Shown here: positions 57,152 to 64,000 of the stretch, one piece after another
How positions within the stretch are numbered: the stretch's first letter is position 1
How the letters are laid out: each line of letters opens with the position of its first letter
The notes under the pieces: generated by a model
What the model was told of the DNA's origin: nothing
Databases searched by the model: none
Seen by the model: the letters and a program-made list of their open reading frames with translations, nothing else
Program-made: the position numbers and the translations under genes
Source of the DNA: Bradyrhizobium sp. ORS 278
GTDB taxonomy: Bacteria; Pseudomonadota; Alphaproteobacteria; Rhizobiales; Xanthobacteraceae
DNA: 64,000 nucleotides
Direction of reading: 5' to 3'
Assembly (NCBI RefSeq): GCF_000026145.1
Contig: NC_009445.1
Span: 5,176,501-5,240,500 of the forward strand

Positions 57152-59263
57152 TTACTTCGCTTCGCTGAGGGCCGCCGCGGCGCCCTCGCTGCGCGTTTCC
57201 AGCCATGGCAGCTCGAACTGGCAGGTCAGGCCGGTCTCGGCGAAGGTCCGCTGCAGATGCCGGACGGTGCGGGTCAGGAGGCGGCTGCCGAAGCCGACCA
57301 CCGGCGGCTCGCTGGCCGGCGGGCCGCCGCTCTCCTGCCAGCGCATGTGCAGCGCATCCGGCCCGAGCGACCAGTCCACCTCGATACGGCCCGACGGCGT
57401 GGTGAGCGCGCCGTATTTGCTGGCATTGCAGGCCATCTCATGGATGACGAGCGCGAGCTGGGTCGTCAGCTCGACAGGGACCAGGATGGTCGGGCCGCTC
57501 AGCGCGAGCTGATCCGGCGTGCTGGCGAACGGCGCCACCTGGCTTGTGATCAGCGCCGCGAGATCCGCGCCCTGCCAGTCGTTTTCGGCGAGGCTGGTGT
57601 GGACGGTGGCCAGTGCGTGCAGACGCGAGGTGAAGTCGCGGACCTTGACGTCGTGCCGGGGCAGCAACTGGTGCGCCAGCGACTGCACAACCGCGAGGCT
57701 GTTCTTCACCCGATGGGCGAGCTCATGGACCAGCAGCTCGCGCTTGCGGTCGGCCTCCCTGGCGGCGGTGACGTCGATGTTGACGCCGATCATCCGCCGA
57801 TCGCTATCGCCTTCGCCGGGCAGCATGCGGGCACGCGCCTCGATCCACCGGATCGAGCCGTCCGGCAATGGCACTCTCCATTCCGAATCGAGCTCGCCGG
57901 TGATCAGCGCCTGCTTGTTGTCCCGGTCGGCACGGGCCTGGTCGTCGGGATGCACCAGCGCGAGCCAGTCGTCATAGGTCCCCGGGAACGTGCCGGTCTT
58001 CAGGCCATAGAGCTCCTCGATCTCGTCGGACCAGTGGCTGGTACCGGAGCGTCCGTCCCAGATGAAGGTGCCGAGCCGGCCGTATTTCGCGGCGAGCTTC
58101 AGCTGCTCGGCGGTCCGCGACGCATCGTCCCTGGCCTTCGCCAGCATTCCGAAATTCTCCTGGATGATGCGCGCGCTCTCGGCCTGGGCCTTCTCGGCCG
58201 CGGCGAGCCGGGCGTTGAGCGCCCGCACCTCGGGAGGATCGGAGGGCGCGGCCTCACCGGGATTGGTGCTCTTGATTGCGATGCTTTCGAGCGGCCGGGC
58301 GATGCTGCGCCCGATACCGGCCGCCAGCAGCAGCGCCAGCGCACAGATCGTCGTCGCCGCGATCGTCGCGGTCTTCACCGTGGAGGAGATCGCCTGCGCG
58401 AAGGCGCCCTGCTTGATGCCGACGCCGACGGTCCAATCGCTGAGCTGCGGATGAGCGTTGGCATTGATGACGCGATCGCCCTCGATCGATGGAAATTCAG
58501 CAATCCCGTCCTCCCTGGCGGTCGCCCGCCACCCCGCCGACGCCAGCTGACCGGTGCTGGTCGCATTCTTCGGGATCCGGGAGACATAGCGGCCCTGGCC
58601 GTCCATGATGCCGACCAGCCAGTCGGCCGGCAGCTCCTGCTGGGCCAGCAGCCGCGTATAGTTCGCGGCCGGCATGGCGATCGACAGGCAGCGGAACGGC
58701 TTGCCGTCCTTGAAGACGGGCACATCGACGGTCGCCACCCACTCGCCGGAGTTCGGGCCGGTGAAAATGTCCGAGATCGATGGCCGTCCCGACGCAAAGG
58801 CCCGTTCCTGCGAGCGGCGGCCTTCGGGCGTGCGCTCGCCGAGCGGCTTGCCCGGCCGCGCCAGGGTGTTGAGCAGCAGGCGGCCATCGGCGTCGGAGAC
58901 GATGATCCAACCTTCGCCGCTGACCGCACCGACACGGCGCGCCTCCGCCTCGAAGTCGGCAAGATCGGCCGCGCTCAGATCAGGAGACTTCCCCAGGACC
59001 TCGGCAAGCATGATGTAGCGCCGCAACTCGGCATCGACGGCACCGGAGATCGTCTGGGCGGCATAGGACAGCCCGCGCCGGATCGATCCGTCAGCGGATT
59101 GCGCCATGGAAGCGATGACATAGGCGATGAGCCCGACGCAGGGCAGGAACAGAATGCCGGCGAGCAGAAACAGCCGCCCTTTGATGCTGAGCGCGCCGTA
59201 AGAGCGCTGAACTGCTGCCAGCGCGCCGCCGAGCGGGCTTCCCGGTCTTTCGAGCTCGCGCAT
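57152..59263 (-). CDS. HWE/HisKA_2-type sensor histidine kinase with PAS and dCache-like sensor
   Basis: A 703-residue kinase. N-terminal membrane helix (LFLLAGILFLPCVGLIAYVIA), an extracytoplasmic sensor region to about 310 (FASGRPSISDIFTGPNSGEW), a second membrane helix (ATIAATTICALALLLAAGIG) and a PAS domain (GRLGTFIWDGRSGTSHWSDEI). It ends with ELAHRVKNSLAVVQSLAHQLL, the HisKA_2/HWE phospho-His motif, and ATPase elements MACNASKYGALTTPSG and GFGSRLLTRTV. Start at 59263. No response regulator beside it, so it is an orphan kinase. Confidence 0.85.
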   Translation of the reverse strand: MRELERPGSPLGGALAAVQRSYGALSIKGRLFLLAGILFLPCVGLIAYVIASMAQSADGSIRRGLSYAAQTISGAVDAELRRYIMLAEVLGKSPDLSAADLADFEAEARRVGAVSGEGWIIVSDADGRLLLNTLARPGKPLGERTPEGRRSQERAFASGRPSISDIFTGPNSGEWVATVDVPVFKDGKPFRCLSIAMPAANYTRLLAQQELPADWLVGIMDGQGRYVSRIPKNATSTGQLASAGWRATAREDGIAEFPSIEGDRVINANAHPQLSDWTVGVGIKQGAFAQAISSTVKTATIAATTICALALLLAAGIGRSIARPLESIAIKSTNPGEAAPSDPPEVRALNARLAAAEKAQAESARIIQENFGMLAKARDDASRTAEQLKLAAKYGRLGTFIWDGRSGTSHWSDEIEELYGLKTGTFPGTYDDWLALVHPDDQARADRDNKQALITGELDSEWRVPLPDGSIRWIEARARMLPGEGDSDRRMIGVNIDVTAAREADRKRELLVHELAHRVKNSLAVVQSLAHQLLPRHDVKVRDFTSRLHALATVHTSLAENDWQGADLAALITSQVAPFASTPDQLALSGPTILVPVELTTQLALVIHEMACNASKYGALTTPSGRIEVDWSLGPDALHMRWQESGGPPASEPPVVGFGSRLLTRTVRHLQRTFAETGLTCQFELPWLETRSEGAAAALSEAK

Positions 59264-59534
59264 GATCCCCCACGGCGTGTTCCCAGACGGAACAGAAACT
59301 AATTCCGCAGGCGCAGAAAGGTTCCGGACGGTTTTCAAGATGAGGCCCGGCTGTGTCGGGCAGGCCGCATGCGCAACGCTGCGCCAGTCGACGACGCTCA
59401 GCAATGGACGACAGCGGCTGGAAGTCGCGCCCGGTTCAACGGACCGACCTGTTCAGCGTGATCGCAGACCAAACGGTGACGCGGCCGCACCCGGCGGGCG
59501 GCCGCAATCGGGCTCGTCTGGTCAGCGCCGCGAC

Positions 59535-59984
59535 CTATTCGTCGCGATAGACCTTTTCACGCTTCTCGTGGCGCTCCTGCGCCTCCACCGACAGCGTCGC
59601 GATCGGACGGGCCTCGAGCCGCTTCAGCGAAATCGGCTCGCCGGTCTCCTCGCAATAGCCGTAGGTGTTGTCCTCGATGCGCTGGAGCGCGGCGTCGATC
59701 TTGGAGATCAGCTTGCGCTGGCGGTCGCGTGCGCGAAGCTCGATCGCCCGGTCGGTCTCCGACGACGCGCGATCGGCGAGGTCGGGGTGGTTCACGTTCT
59801 CCTCCTGCAGAGCCTGCAGGGTGAGCTTCGATTCGCGCAGGATCTCCTCCTTCCATGCCAGCAGCTTGGCGCGGAAGTAGTCGCGCTGGCGGTCGTTCAT
59901 GAAAGGCTCTTTTTCGGAAGGTTTGTAGTTCTTCAACTTTTCCAAGGTCAGCCCATCTGTACGTGCTGGCGCCGGTCGCGGCAC
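59535..59984 (-). CDS. dksA: DksA/TraR-family RNA polymerase-binding factor
   Basis: A 149-residue protein (from the GTG at 59984; an ATG at 59900 gives 121). The upstream segment GLTLEKLKNYKPSEKEPF resembles rhizobial DksA and supports the long start. FMNDRQRDYFRAKLLAWKEE and the coiled coil lead to TYGYCEETGEPISLKRLEARPIATLSVEAQ. Only one of the four zinc-finger Cys positions remains (C, T, S, A), so it probably does not hold zinc. Binds RNA polymerase secondary channel with ppGpp. Confidence 0.9.
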   Translation of the reverse strand: MPRPAPARTDGLTLEKLKNYKPSEKEPFMNDRQRDYFRAKLLAWKEEILRESKLTLQALQEENVNHPDLADRASSETDRAIELRARDRQRKLISKIDAALQRIEDNTYGYCEETGEPISLKRLEARPIATLSVEAQERHEKREKVYRDE

Positions 59985-60128
59985 CGGCGGACGGAATACG
60001 CCCGTTCGCGGCCGCGTTATATAGCGGCCTCATGTGACAGACAATATTTCCATCGACACGGGCGCCCCGCCGTCCCGCCTTTGTCCAGCCTAAATCGCAG
60101 CCGGACGGCTGGGCCCCAGGGGGCTGCC

Positions 60129-60740
60129 TCAATAGCCGACCGTGAAACGGGCTCGCCGGTGCGCCGGCCGCTCGATTTCGTCGGCCATCGCAACCGCGAA
60201 GTCCTCGAAGGTGATGAAGCTCTTGCCCTCGGCGTCGACCAGCAGCTGGTCCGTTCCCAGCCGGAACTTGCCCGTCCGAGCGCCGAAAGCGATCATGGCG
60301 GAGGGCGACAGGAAGGTCCAGTCGAGGTCCTTCTCCTGCTTGAGACGGTCGAGGAACGCCGCCCCCTTCTCCGCCTCGGCCTTGTACGCCGCCGGAAAGT
60401 TCGGCGTGGTCACGAGCCGCACGCCGGGCGCGACCTCGAGCGAACCGGCACCACCCACCACAAGGTAACGAGATACACCCGAATCCTTGGCGGCGCCGAT
60501 CAGCGCCTCGGCATCGCTGGCCAGGAAGTGGATCGAGCTGATCGCCACGTCGTGGCCGGCCCAGAGCTTGGCCAACGCGGCGCGGTCGTTGGCATCGCCC
60601 TGCACCGCCGTGACGTTGGCGTGCTTTTCGATCTTGTCGGGGTTCCGGGCGATACCGGTGACCTGATGGCCGCGATTGGCGAGCTCGGCGGTAATACGCG
60701 ACCCGGCACGGCCGGAGGCGCCGGCGACGGCGATCTTCAT
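60129..60740 (-). CDS. NAD(P)-dependent NmrA/SDR-like oxidoreductase
   Basis: A 203-residue protein starting MKIAVAGASGRAGSRITAEL (GxxGxxG), then GIARNPDKIEKHANVTAVQGD, a GGAGSLEVAPGVRL segment and LDWTFLSPSAMI. Typical of atypical SDR-a5/NmrA-like proteins. Divergent from an HxlR regulator, 144 bases away, which probably controls it. Confidence 0.88.
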   Translation of the reverse strand: MKIAVAGASGRAGSRITAELANRGHQVTGIARNPDKIEKHANVTAVQGDANDRAALAKLWAGHDVAISSIHFLASDAEALIGAAKDSGVSRYLVVGGAGSLEVAPGVRLVTTPNFPAAYKAEAEKGAAFLDRLKQEKDLDWTFLSPSAMIAFGARTGKFRLGTDQLLVDAEGKSFITFEDFAVAMADEIERPAHRRARFTVGY

Positions 60741-60884
60741 GCTGCAACTCCTGTTTGCGATTGATGCGCTCGGACCGAAGGCCCTGGACGAGATCCCTTT
60801 GGTATCCGATAGTAACTAGATAGCGGAACGAATGCTGGTGTTAAGAGCGCACTTTGAGATCACCAGGTCACGCCGGAGTAACCG
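60741..60884. promoter_or_regulatory. Divergent promoter region for the NmrA-like protein and HxlR regulator
   Basis: The 144-base region contains TATCCGATAGTAACTAGATAG near 60800, with a repeated GATAG and a TAGT/ACTA centre that could be an HxlR site. No sequence decides which bases are bound. Confidence 0.45.
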
Positions 60885-61259
60885 ATGCGAGCTGCCAACG
60901 TCTATTCGGCCGACTGCCCGACCCGCCAGATCCTCGATCGGGTCGGCGACAAATGGGCGGTGCTGATCCTGATCCTGTTGCGCAATGAGCCGTTGCGCTT
61001 CAATCAGTTGCGCCGCGCGATTGAAGGCATCTCGCAGAAGATGCTCTCGCAGGTGTTGAAGAGTCTCGAGCGCGACGGCCTGGTGCGGCGGCGCGCGATC
61101 GCGACCGTTCCAGTAACGGTTGAATATTCTATCACGCCGCTCGGGCTGACGCTCGCCGCCGCGGTCGATCCGCTGCGCGACTGGGCGGAGCGGCATCTGA
61201 AGGACGTCACCGCCGCGCAGCGGCGCTACGACGCGCAGCAGCCATCGAAGGCCGCGTAA
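60885..61259 (+). CDS. HxlR-family transcriptional regulator
   Basis: A 124-residue winged-helix protein. CPTRQILDRVGDKWAVLILI, the RFNQLRRAIEGISQKMLSQVLK recognition region and DGLVRRRAIATVPVTVEYSI are the HxlR pattern. The N-terminal Cys (residue 11, YSADCPTRQ) is the conserved redox/electrophile-sensing Cys. Divergent from the NmrA-like gene, its likely target. Converges with fliX. Confidence 0.92.
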   Translation: MRAANVYSADCPTRQILDRVGDKWAVLILILLRNEPLRFNQLRRAIEGISQKMLSQVLKSLERDGLVRRRAIATVPVTVEYSITPLGLTLAAAVDPLRDWAERHLKDVTAAQRRYDAQQPSKAA

Positions 61260-61298
61260 GCGGGCTTTTTCCTCGGTTGAACTAGCCCTGTCCGGCCT

Positions 61299-61712
61299 TT
61301 AGCCCTGCCCAGACTTGGCGAGCTCCACCTCGACGCGGAGCTCGATCTCCGAGAGGATCGCGTCGAGACCGGGATCACCCGATGTCTGCTTCAGGTCGGC
61401 AGCCGCATCCCGCAGCCGCAGCGCCATCGTCGTGTCGAGCCTGCCCGACAACAGCGAGAGCTTGAGATCGTCGAGCACGTCGAGCGCGCGCTTGCCGCGC
61501 TGGACCGAGCGCCTGCGACGCTCGGCCGGCTCCTCCTCGATACCCTGCAACGCGAGCAGCGCGTCGATGTTCGCAGTCTGCTTCGGCGCCAGGGTCGCGC
61601 GCGTCTCCTGCGTGGTGCCGGCGTCGGGCAGCTTGAAGCCTCCGGACGAGGTCTTCCGCGTGGAGCTGGTCGACGTGTTCAGCGTCGTGCCGTTCGGTCC
61701 ATAGATGCGCAT
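61299..61712 (-). CDS. fliX: Flagellar assembly regulator FliX
   Basis: A 137-residue protein. MRIYGPNGTTLNTSTSSTRKTS, then the C-terminal helical half ALLALQGIEEEPAERRRRSV and RALDVLDDLKLSLLSGRLD. Layout as in Caulobacter FliX, which ties flagellar assembly to FlbD. The start at 61712 gives family length. Divergent from flgI, the same arrangement as in Caulobacter. Confidence 0.9.
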   Translation of the reverse strand: MRIYGPNGTTLNTSTSSTRKTSSGGFKLPDAGTTQETRATLAPKQTANIDALLALQGIEEEPAERRRRSVQRGKRALDVLDDLKLSLLSGRLDTTMALRLRDAAADLKQTSGDPGLDAILSEIELRVEVELAKSGQG

Positions 61713-61763
61713 CGGTGGCTCCCGCAAGCTCTGCGTGTCGGAGCGGAGATTGGCCGCGTCGTG

Positions 61764-61779
61764 GTTAATGGTGCGTAAA
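61764..61779 (-). promoter_or_regulatory. CtrA-like box of fliX
   Basis: Minus-strand TTTACGCACCATTAAC fits TTAA-N7-TTAAC with one mismatch (TTTA). It lies 52 bases before fliX, similar to the flgB box. Three bases away begins the CCCGGCA palindrome. Confidence 0.68.
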
Positions 61780-61782
61780 TGG

Positions 61783-61801
61783 CCCGGCAAATTCTGCCGG
61801 G
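61783..61801. promoter_or_regulatory. CCCGGCA-N5-TGCCGGG palindrome, candidate FlbD site
   Basis: Perfect seven-base arms CCCGGCA (61783-61789) and TGCCGGG (61795-61801) around AATTC. It carries the same CCCGGCAA core as the pair before flgF and lies about 95 bases upstream of the flgI sigma-54 promoter, a normal enhancer distance. Confidence 0.66.
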
Positions 61802-61895
61802 GCGGCAGCTTCGTTCCTCCGGGCCGCCCCGGTTTCACAACAGATCGCGCGATCGATTTCACACTCTTTCAATGAGTTAGCTCGGAGCATCGAGG

Positions 61896-61911
61896 TGGCA
61901 CGGCCCTCGCA
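61896..61911 (+). promoter_or_regulatory. Sigma-54 promoter of flgI operon
   Basis: TGGCACGGCCCTCGCA matches TGGCACG-N4-TTGC with one mismatch, identical in pattern to the flgF promoter. It is 71 bases before the flgI start. Confidence 0.75.
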
Positions 61912-61981
61912 TAGTTAACGCCGATCATGCGGTCATGGGAGTGGCCAAGTGATCACCTGCAGAGTTCGAGGGGAGCATAGG

Positions 61982-63106
61982 ATGCGACGCGTCCGATTTA
62001 CGCGCCTGTTTCAGGCCGCTTGCGCCGCCATGCTGGCGCTGGCCTCTACCGCCATGCCCGCGCATGCGACGTCGCGGATCAAGGATCTCGCCAATATCGA
62101 AGGCGTGCGCCAGAACCAGCTGATCGGCTATGGCCTCGTCGTCGGCCTCAACGGCACCGGCGACACGTTGAACAACATCCCGTTCACCAAGCAGTCGCTG
62201 CAGGCGATGCTCGAGCGCATGGGCGTCAACATCCGCGGCGCCACCATCCGCACCGGCAACGTCGCCGCCGTGATGGTGACCGGCAATCTGCCGCCCTTCG
62301 CCACGCAGGGCACGCGCATGGACGTGACGGTGTCCGCGCTCGGCGACGCCAAGAATTTGCAGGGCGGCACCCTGCTCGTCACCCCCCTGCTCGGCGCCGA
62401 CGGCAACGTCTACGCCGTCGCGCAGGGCTCGCTCGCGATCTCCGGCTTCCAGGCCGAGGGCGAGGCGGCCAAGATCGTGCGCGGCGTGCCGACGGTCGGC
62501 CGCATCGCCAACGGCGCCATCATCGAACGCGAAATCGAATTTGCACTCAACCGGCTGCCGAACGTGCGGCTGGCGCTGCGCAACGCCGACTTCACCACGG
62601 CCAAGCGCATCGCTGCCGCCATCAACGACTTTCTCGGCGTCAAGACCGCCGAGCCGATCGATCCCTCCACGGTGCAGCTGAGCGTCCCGCCGGAATTCAA
62701 GGGCAATGTGGTCGCCTTCCTGACCGAGATCGAGCAGCTGCAGGTCGACCCGGATCTCGCCGCCAAGATCGTGATCGACGAGCGCTCCGGCATCATCGTG
62801 ATGGGCCGCGACGTCCGCGTCGCCACCGTCGCCGTGGCGCAGGGCAACCTCACCGTCACGATCTCCGAGAGTCCGCAGGTCAGCCAGCCCAACCCGCTGT
62901 CGCAAGGCCGCACCGTCGTCACGCCGCGGACCAGCGTCGGCGTGCAGGAGGACGGCAAGAAGTTTGCGGTGGTCAAGGACGGCGTGTCGCTGCAGCAGCT
63001 GGTCGATGGCCTCAATGGCCTCGGCATCGGCCCGCGCGACCTGATCAGCATCCTGCAGGCGATCAAGGCCGCCGGGGCGATCGAAGCCGACATCGAGGTG
63101 ATGTGA
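61982..63106 (+). CDS. flgI: Flagellar P-ring protein FlgI
   Basis: A 374-residue protein with a signal peptide (RLFQAACAAMLALASTAMPAHA). The mature part starts SRIKDLANIEGVRQNQLIGYGLVVGLNGTGD in pieces, PFTKQSLQAMLERMGVNI and ATFATQG-like segments. The C-terminal half is VNPxxQVDPDLAAKIVIDERSG and ISILQAIKAAGAIEADIEVM. Start at 61982 with GGGGAGCATAGG upstream. Its stop overlaps the next start (TGATG). Confidence 0.95.
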   Translation: MRRVRFTRLFQAACAAMLALASTAMPAHATSRIKDLANIEGVRQNQLIGYGLVVGLNGTGDTLNNIPFTKQSLQAMLERMGVNIRGATIRTGNVAAVMVTGNLPPFATQGTRMDVTVSALGDAKNLQGGTLLVTPLLGADGNVYAVAQGSLAISGFQAEGEAAKIVRGVPTVGRIANGAIIEREIEFALNRLPNVRLALRNADFTTAKRIAAAINDFLGVKTAEPIDPSTVQLSVPPEFKGNVVAFLTEIEQLQVDPDLAAKIVIDERSGIIVMGRDVRVATVAVAQGNLTVTISESPQVSQPNPLSQGRTVVTPRTSVGVQEDGKKFAVVKDGVSLQQLVDGLNGLGIGPRDLISILQAIKAAGAIEADIEVM

Positions 63107-63522
63107 TGGCCACCTCCTTCGTCGACTCCTATGCCGGCCGCGTTCCGCTCAGCATGCCCTCGGCGGCCGCGAGAACGGTGCCACGGACGGACATCGAGCT
63201 CACGGACGCGCTGAGCAAGGTCTCGCCAAAGGCTCAGGCCAAGGCCAAAGCCACCGCGACCGACTTCGAGGCCATGTTCCTCAACTCGATGTTCTCGCAG
63301 ATGATGAGCGGCGTGAAGGGCGACGGCCCGTTCGGCGACACGCCGGGCACCGGCGTCTGGCGCTCGATGCTGACCGAGCAATACTCGAAGAACTTCGCCA
63401 AGGCGGGTGGCGTCGGCATCTCCAACGATGTGTTCCGCACGCTGATCCTGCAGCAAGCCAAGAGCAGCAGTTCGGGCAGCAGTTTGGGCAGCAATTCTAA
63501 CGACAGCAAAGCGTCAACGTAA
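63106..63522 (+). CDS. flgJ: Rod-binding protein (FlgJ N-terminal/CheL type)
   Basis: A 138-residue protein containing only the FlgJ N-terminal domain: KATATDFEAMFLNSMFSQMM, GDTPGTGVWRSMLTEQYSKNFAKAGGVGIS in pieces. The peptidoglycan-hydrolase domain of enteric FlgJ is absent, as in Caulobacter CheL. The Ser/Gly-rich end is low complexity. It helps rod assembly in the periplasm. Confidence 0.88.
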   Translation: MATSFVDSYAGRVPLSMPSAAARTVPRTDIELTDALSKVSPKAQAKAKATATDFEAMFLNSMFSQMMSGVKGDGPFGDTPGTGVWRSMLTEQYSKNFAKAGGVGISNDVFRTLILQQAKSSSSGSSLGSNSNDSKAST

Positions 63523-63570
63523 GCGTAGGCATTGCGGGGGTCTGAGGCCGCCGTTCGGAGGAGTTTGAGG

Positions 63571-64000
63571 ATGAGCGCACAGGGCCAGGCGAAGAAGACA
63601 ACCTATGCGGCCGCAGCCACCGCGGCCGAGGCGCGCGCGCTCGCCGACGAGATGGTCAGCGTCATGAGCGAGCTGATCGCGGTCATCGAGCAGGAGACCG
63701 AGCTCGTCCGCGCCGGCAAGCTCAAGGAAGGCATGGCCTACGGACCGAAGAAGACGGAGTTGTCGCGTCACTACGTCGCGATGGTCGGCCGTCTGAAGGC
63801 CAGCCAGGCGTTCATGAAGCAGACCGCGCCGGAACTGCTCGCCACTCTGCACCGTCACCACGACACGTTCCGCGCGATGCTGCAGGTCAACCTGACCGTC
63901 CTTGCCACGGCGCACGCCATCTCCGAGAAGATCGTGCGCGGCGTCAATGCCGAGGTCCAGCGCAAGAACATCCCCAGCACCTACACCGCCGGCGGCCGCC
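63571..64000 (+). CDS. flbY: FlbY/FlgN-like flagellar protein, 3' end outside window
   Basis: Starts at the ATG at 63571 with CGGAGGAG upstream. Visible sequence: LADEMVSVMSELIAVIEQE, TELVRAGKLKEGMAYGPKK, SRHYVAMVGRLKASQAFMKQ and ISEKIVRGVNAEVQRKNIP. An all-helical FlgN/FlbY-like chaperone. flgI-cheL-flbY is the order seen in Caulobacter. It has no stop in the window, so it was not obvious as a closed frame. Confidence 0.75.
   Translation, partial: MSAQGQAKKTTYAAAATAAEARALADEMVSVMSELIAVIEQETELVRAGKLKEGMAYGPKKTELSRHYVAMVGRLKASQAFMKQTAPELLATLHRHHDTFRAMLQVNLTVLATAHAISEKIVRGVNAEVQRKNIPSTYTAGGR

Overview
The window looks like a chromosomal segment of a Bradyrhizobium-type alphaproteobacterium. 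This is inferred from the high-GC, rhizobial-style proteins, the GTTC-N7-GTTC SOS box at recA, CckA with CtrA-type TTAA-N7-TTAA boxes, the HxlR, HWE-kinase and DksA variants typical of Rhizobiales, and several palindromic intergenic repeats. No rRNA, tRNA, CRISPR array, prophage or complete insertion sequence was found.

Layout. 1-8.2 kb: 5' part of alaS (-), a tandem glycine riboswitch leading gcvT-gcvH-gcvP (+), and recA (-) with its SOS box. 8.2-20.3 kb: small accessory genes, including a gene broken by an in-frame TAG, a nearly gene-free 1.2 kb stretch, DUF6894 and PilZ proteins, a caspase-like protease, an HD-GYP protein, a CelD-type acetyltransferase, a DsbA/FrnE-like oxidoreductase, an XRE/MmyB regulator and a methyltransferase. 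20.3-21.8 kb: a SET-domain lysine methyltransferase next to a Lys/Ala-rich basic protein. 21.9-26.1 kb: a TetR regulator, a carotenoid-cleavage-type oxygenase, two paralogous YciB/IspZ-like membrane proteins and one further membrane protein, with two promoters that each carry the same pair of 19-bp operators. 26.6-27.6 kb: repeat-rich, gene-free. 27.6-37.5 kb: DUF429, MaoC and fumarase genes, secreted proteins, a GST, a Tim44-domain protein and the cell-cycle kinase CckA.

37.6-54.5 kb is a flagellar locus: flgB-flgC-fliE-fliQ-fliR-flhB (-), fliO-fliP (+), fliL-fliM-DUF6468-motE-TPR protein (-) and flgF-flgG-flgA-flgH (+). After an insert of non-flagellar genes (hydratase, SDR, HWE kinase, dksA, NmrA-like protein, HxlR; 55.0-61.3 kb) the locus resumes with fliX (-) and flgI-flgJ/cheL-flbY (+), running off the window. 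The organisation resembles the Caulobacter flagellar hierarchy. CtrA-type boxes precede flgB and fliX. Near-identical sigma-54 promoters precede flgF and flgI, each with upstream CCCGGCA elements resembling FlbD (ftr) sites.

The best candidates for something undescribed are the double-operator TetR/carotenoid-oxygenase/YciB regulon, the SET methyltransferase plus histone-H1-like protein pair, and the very large TPR protein paired with MotE in the flagellar operon. Gene functions are read from protein motifs alone; no database search was run.
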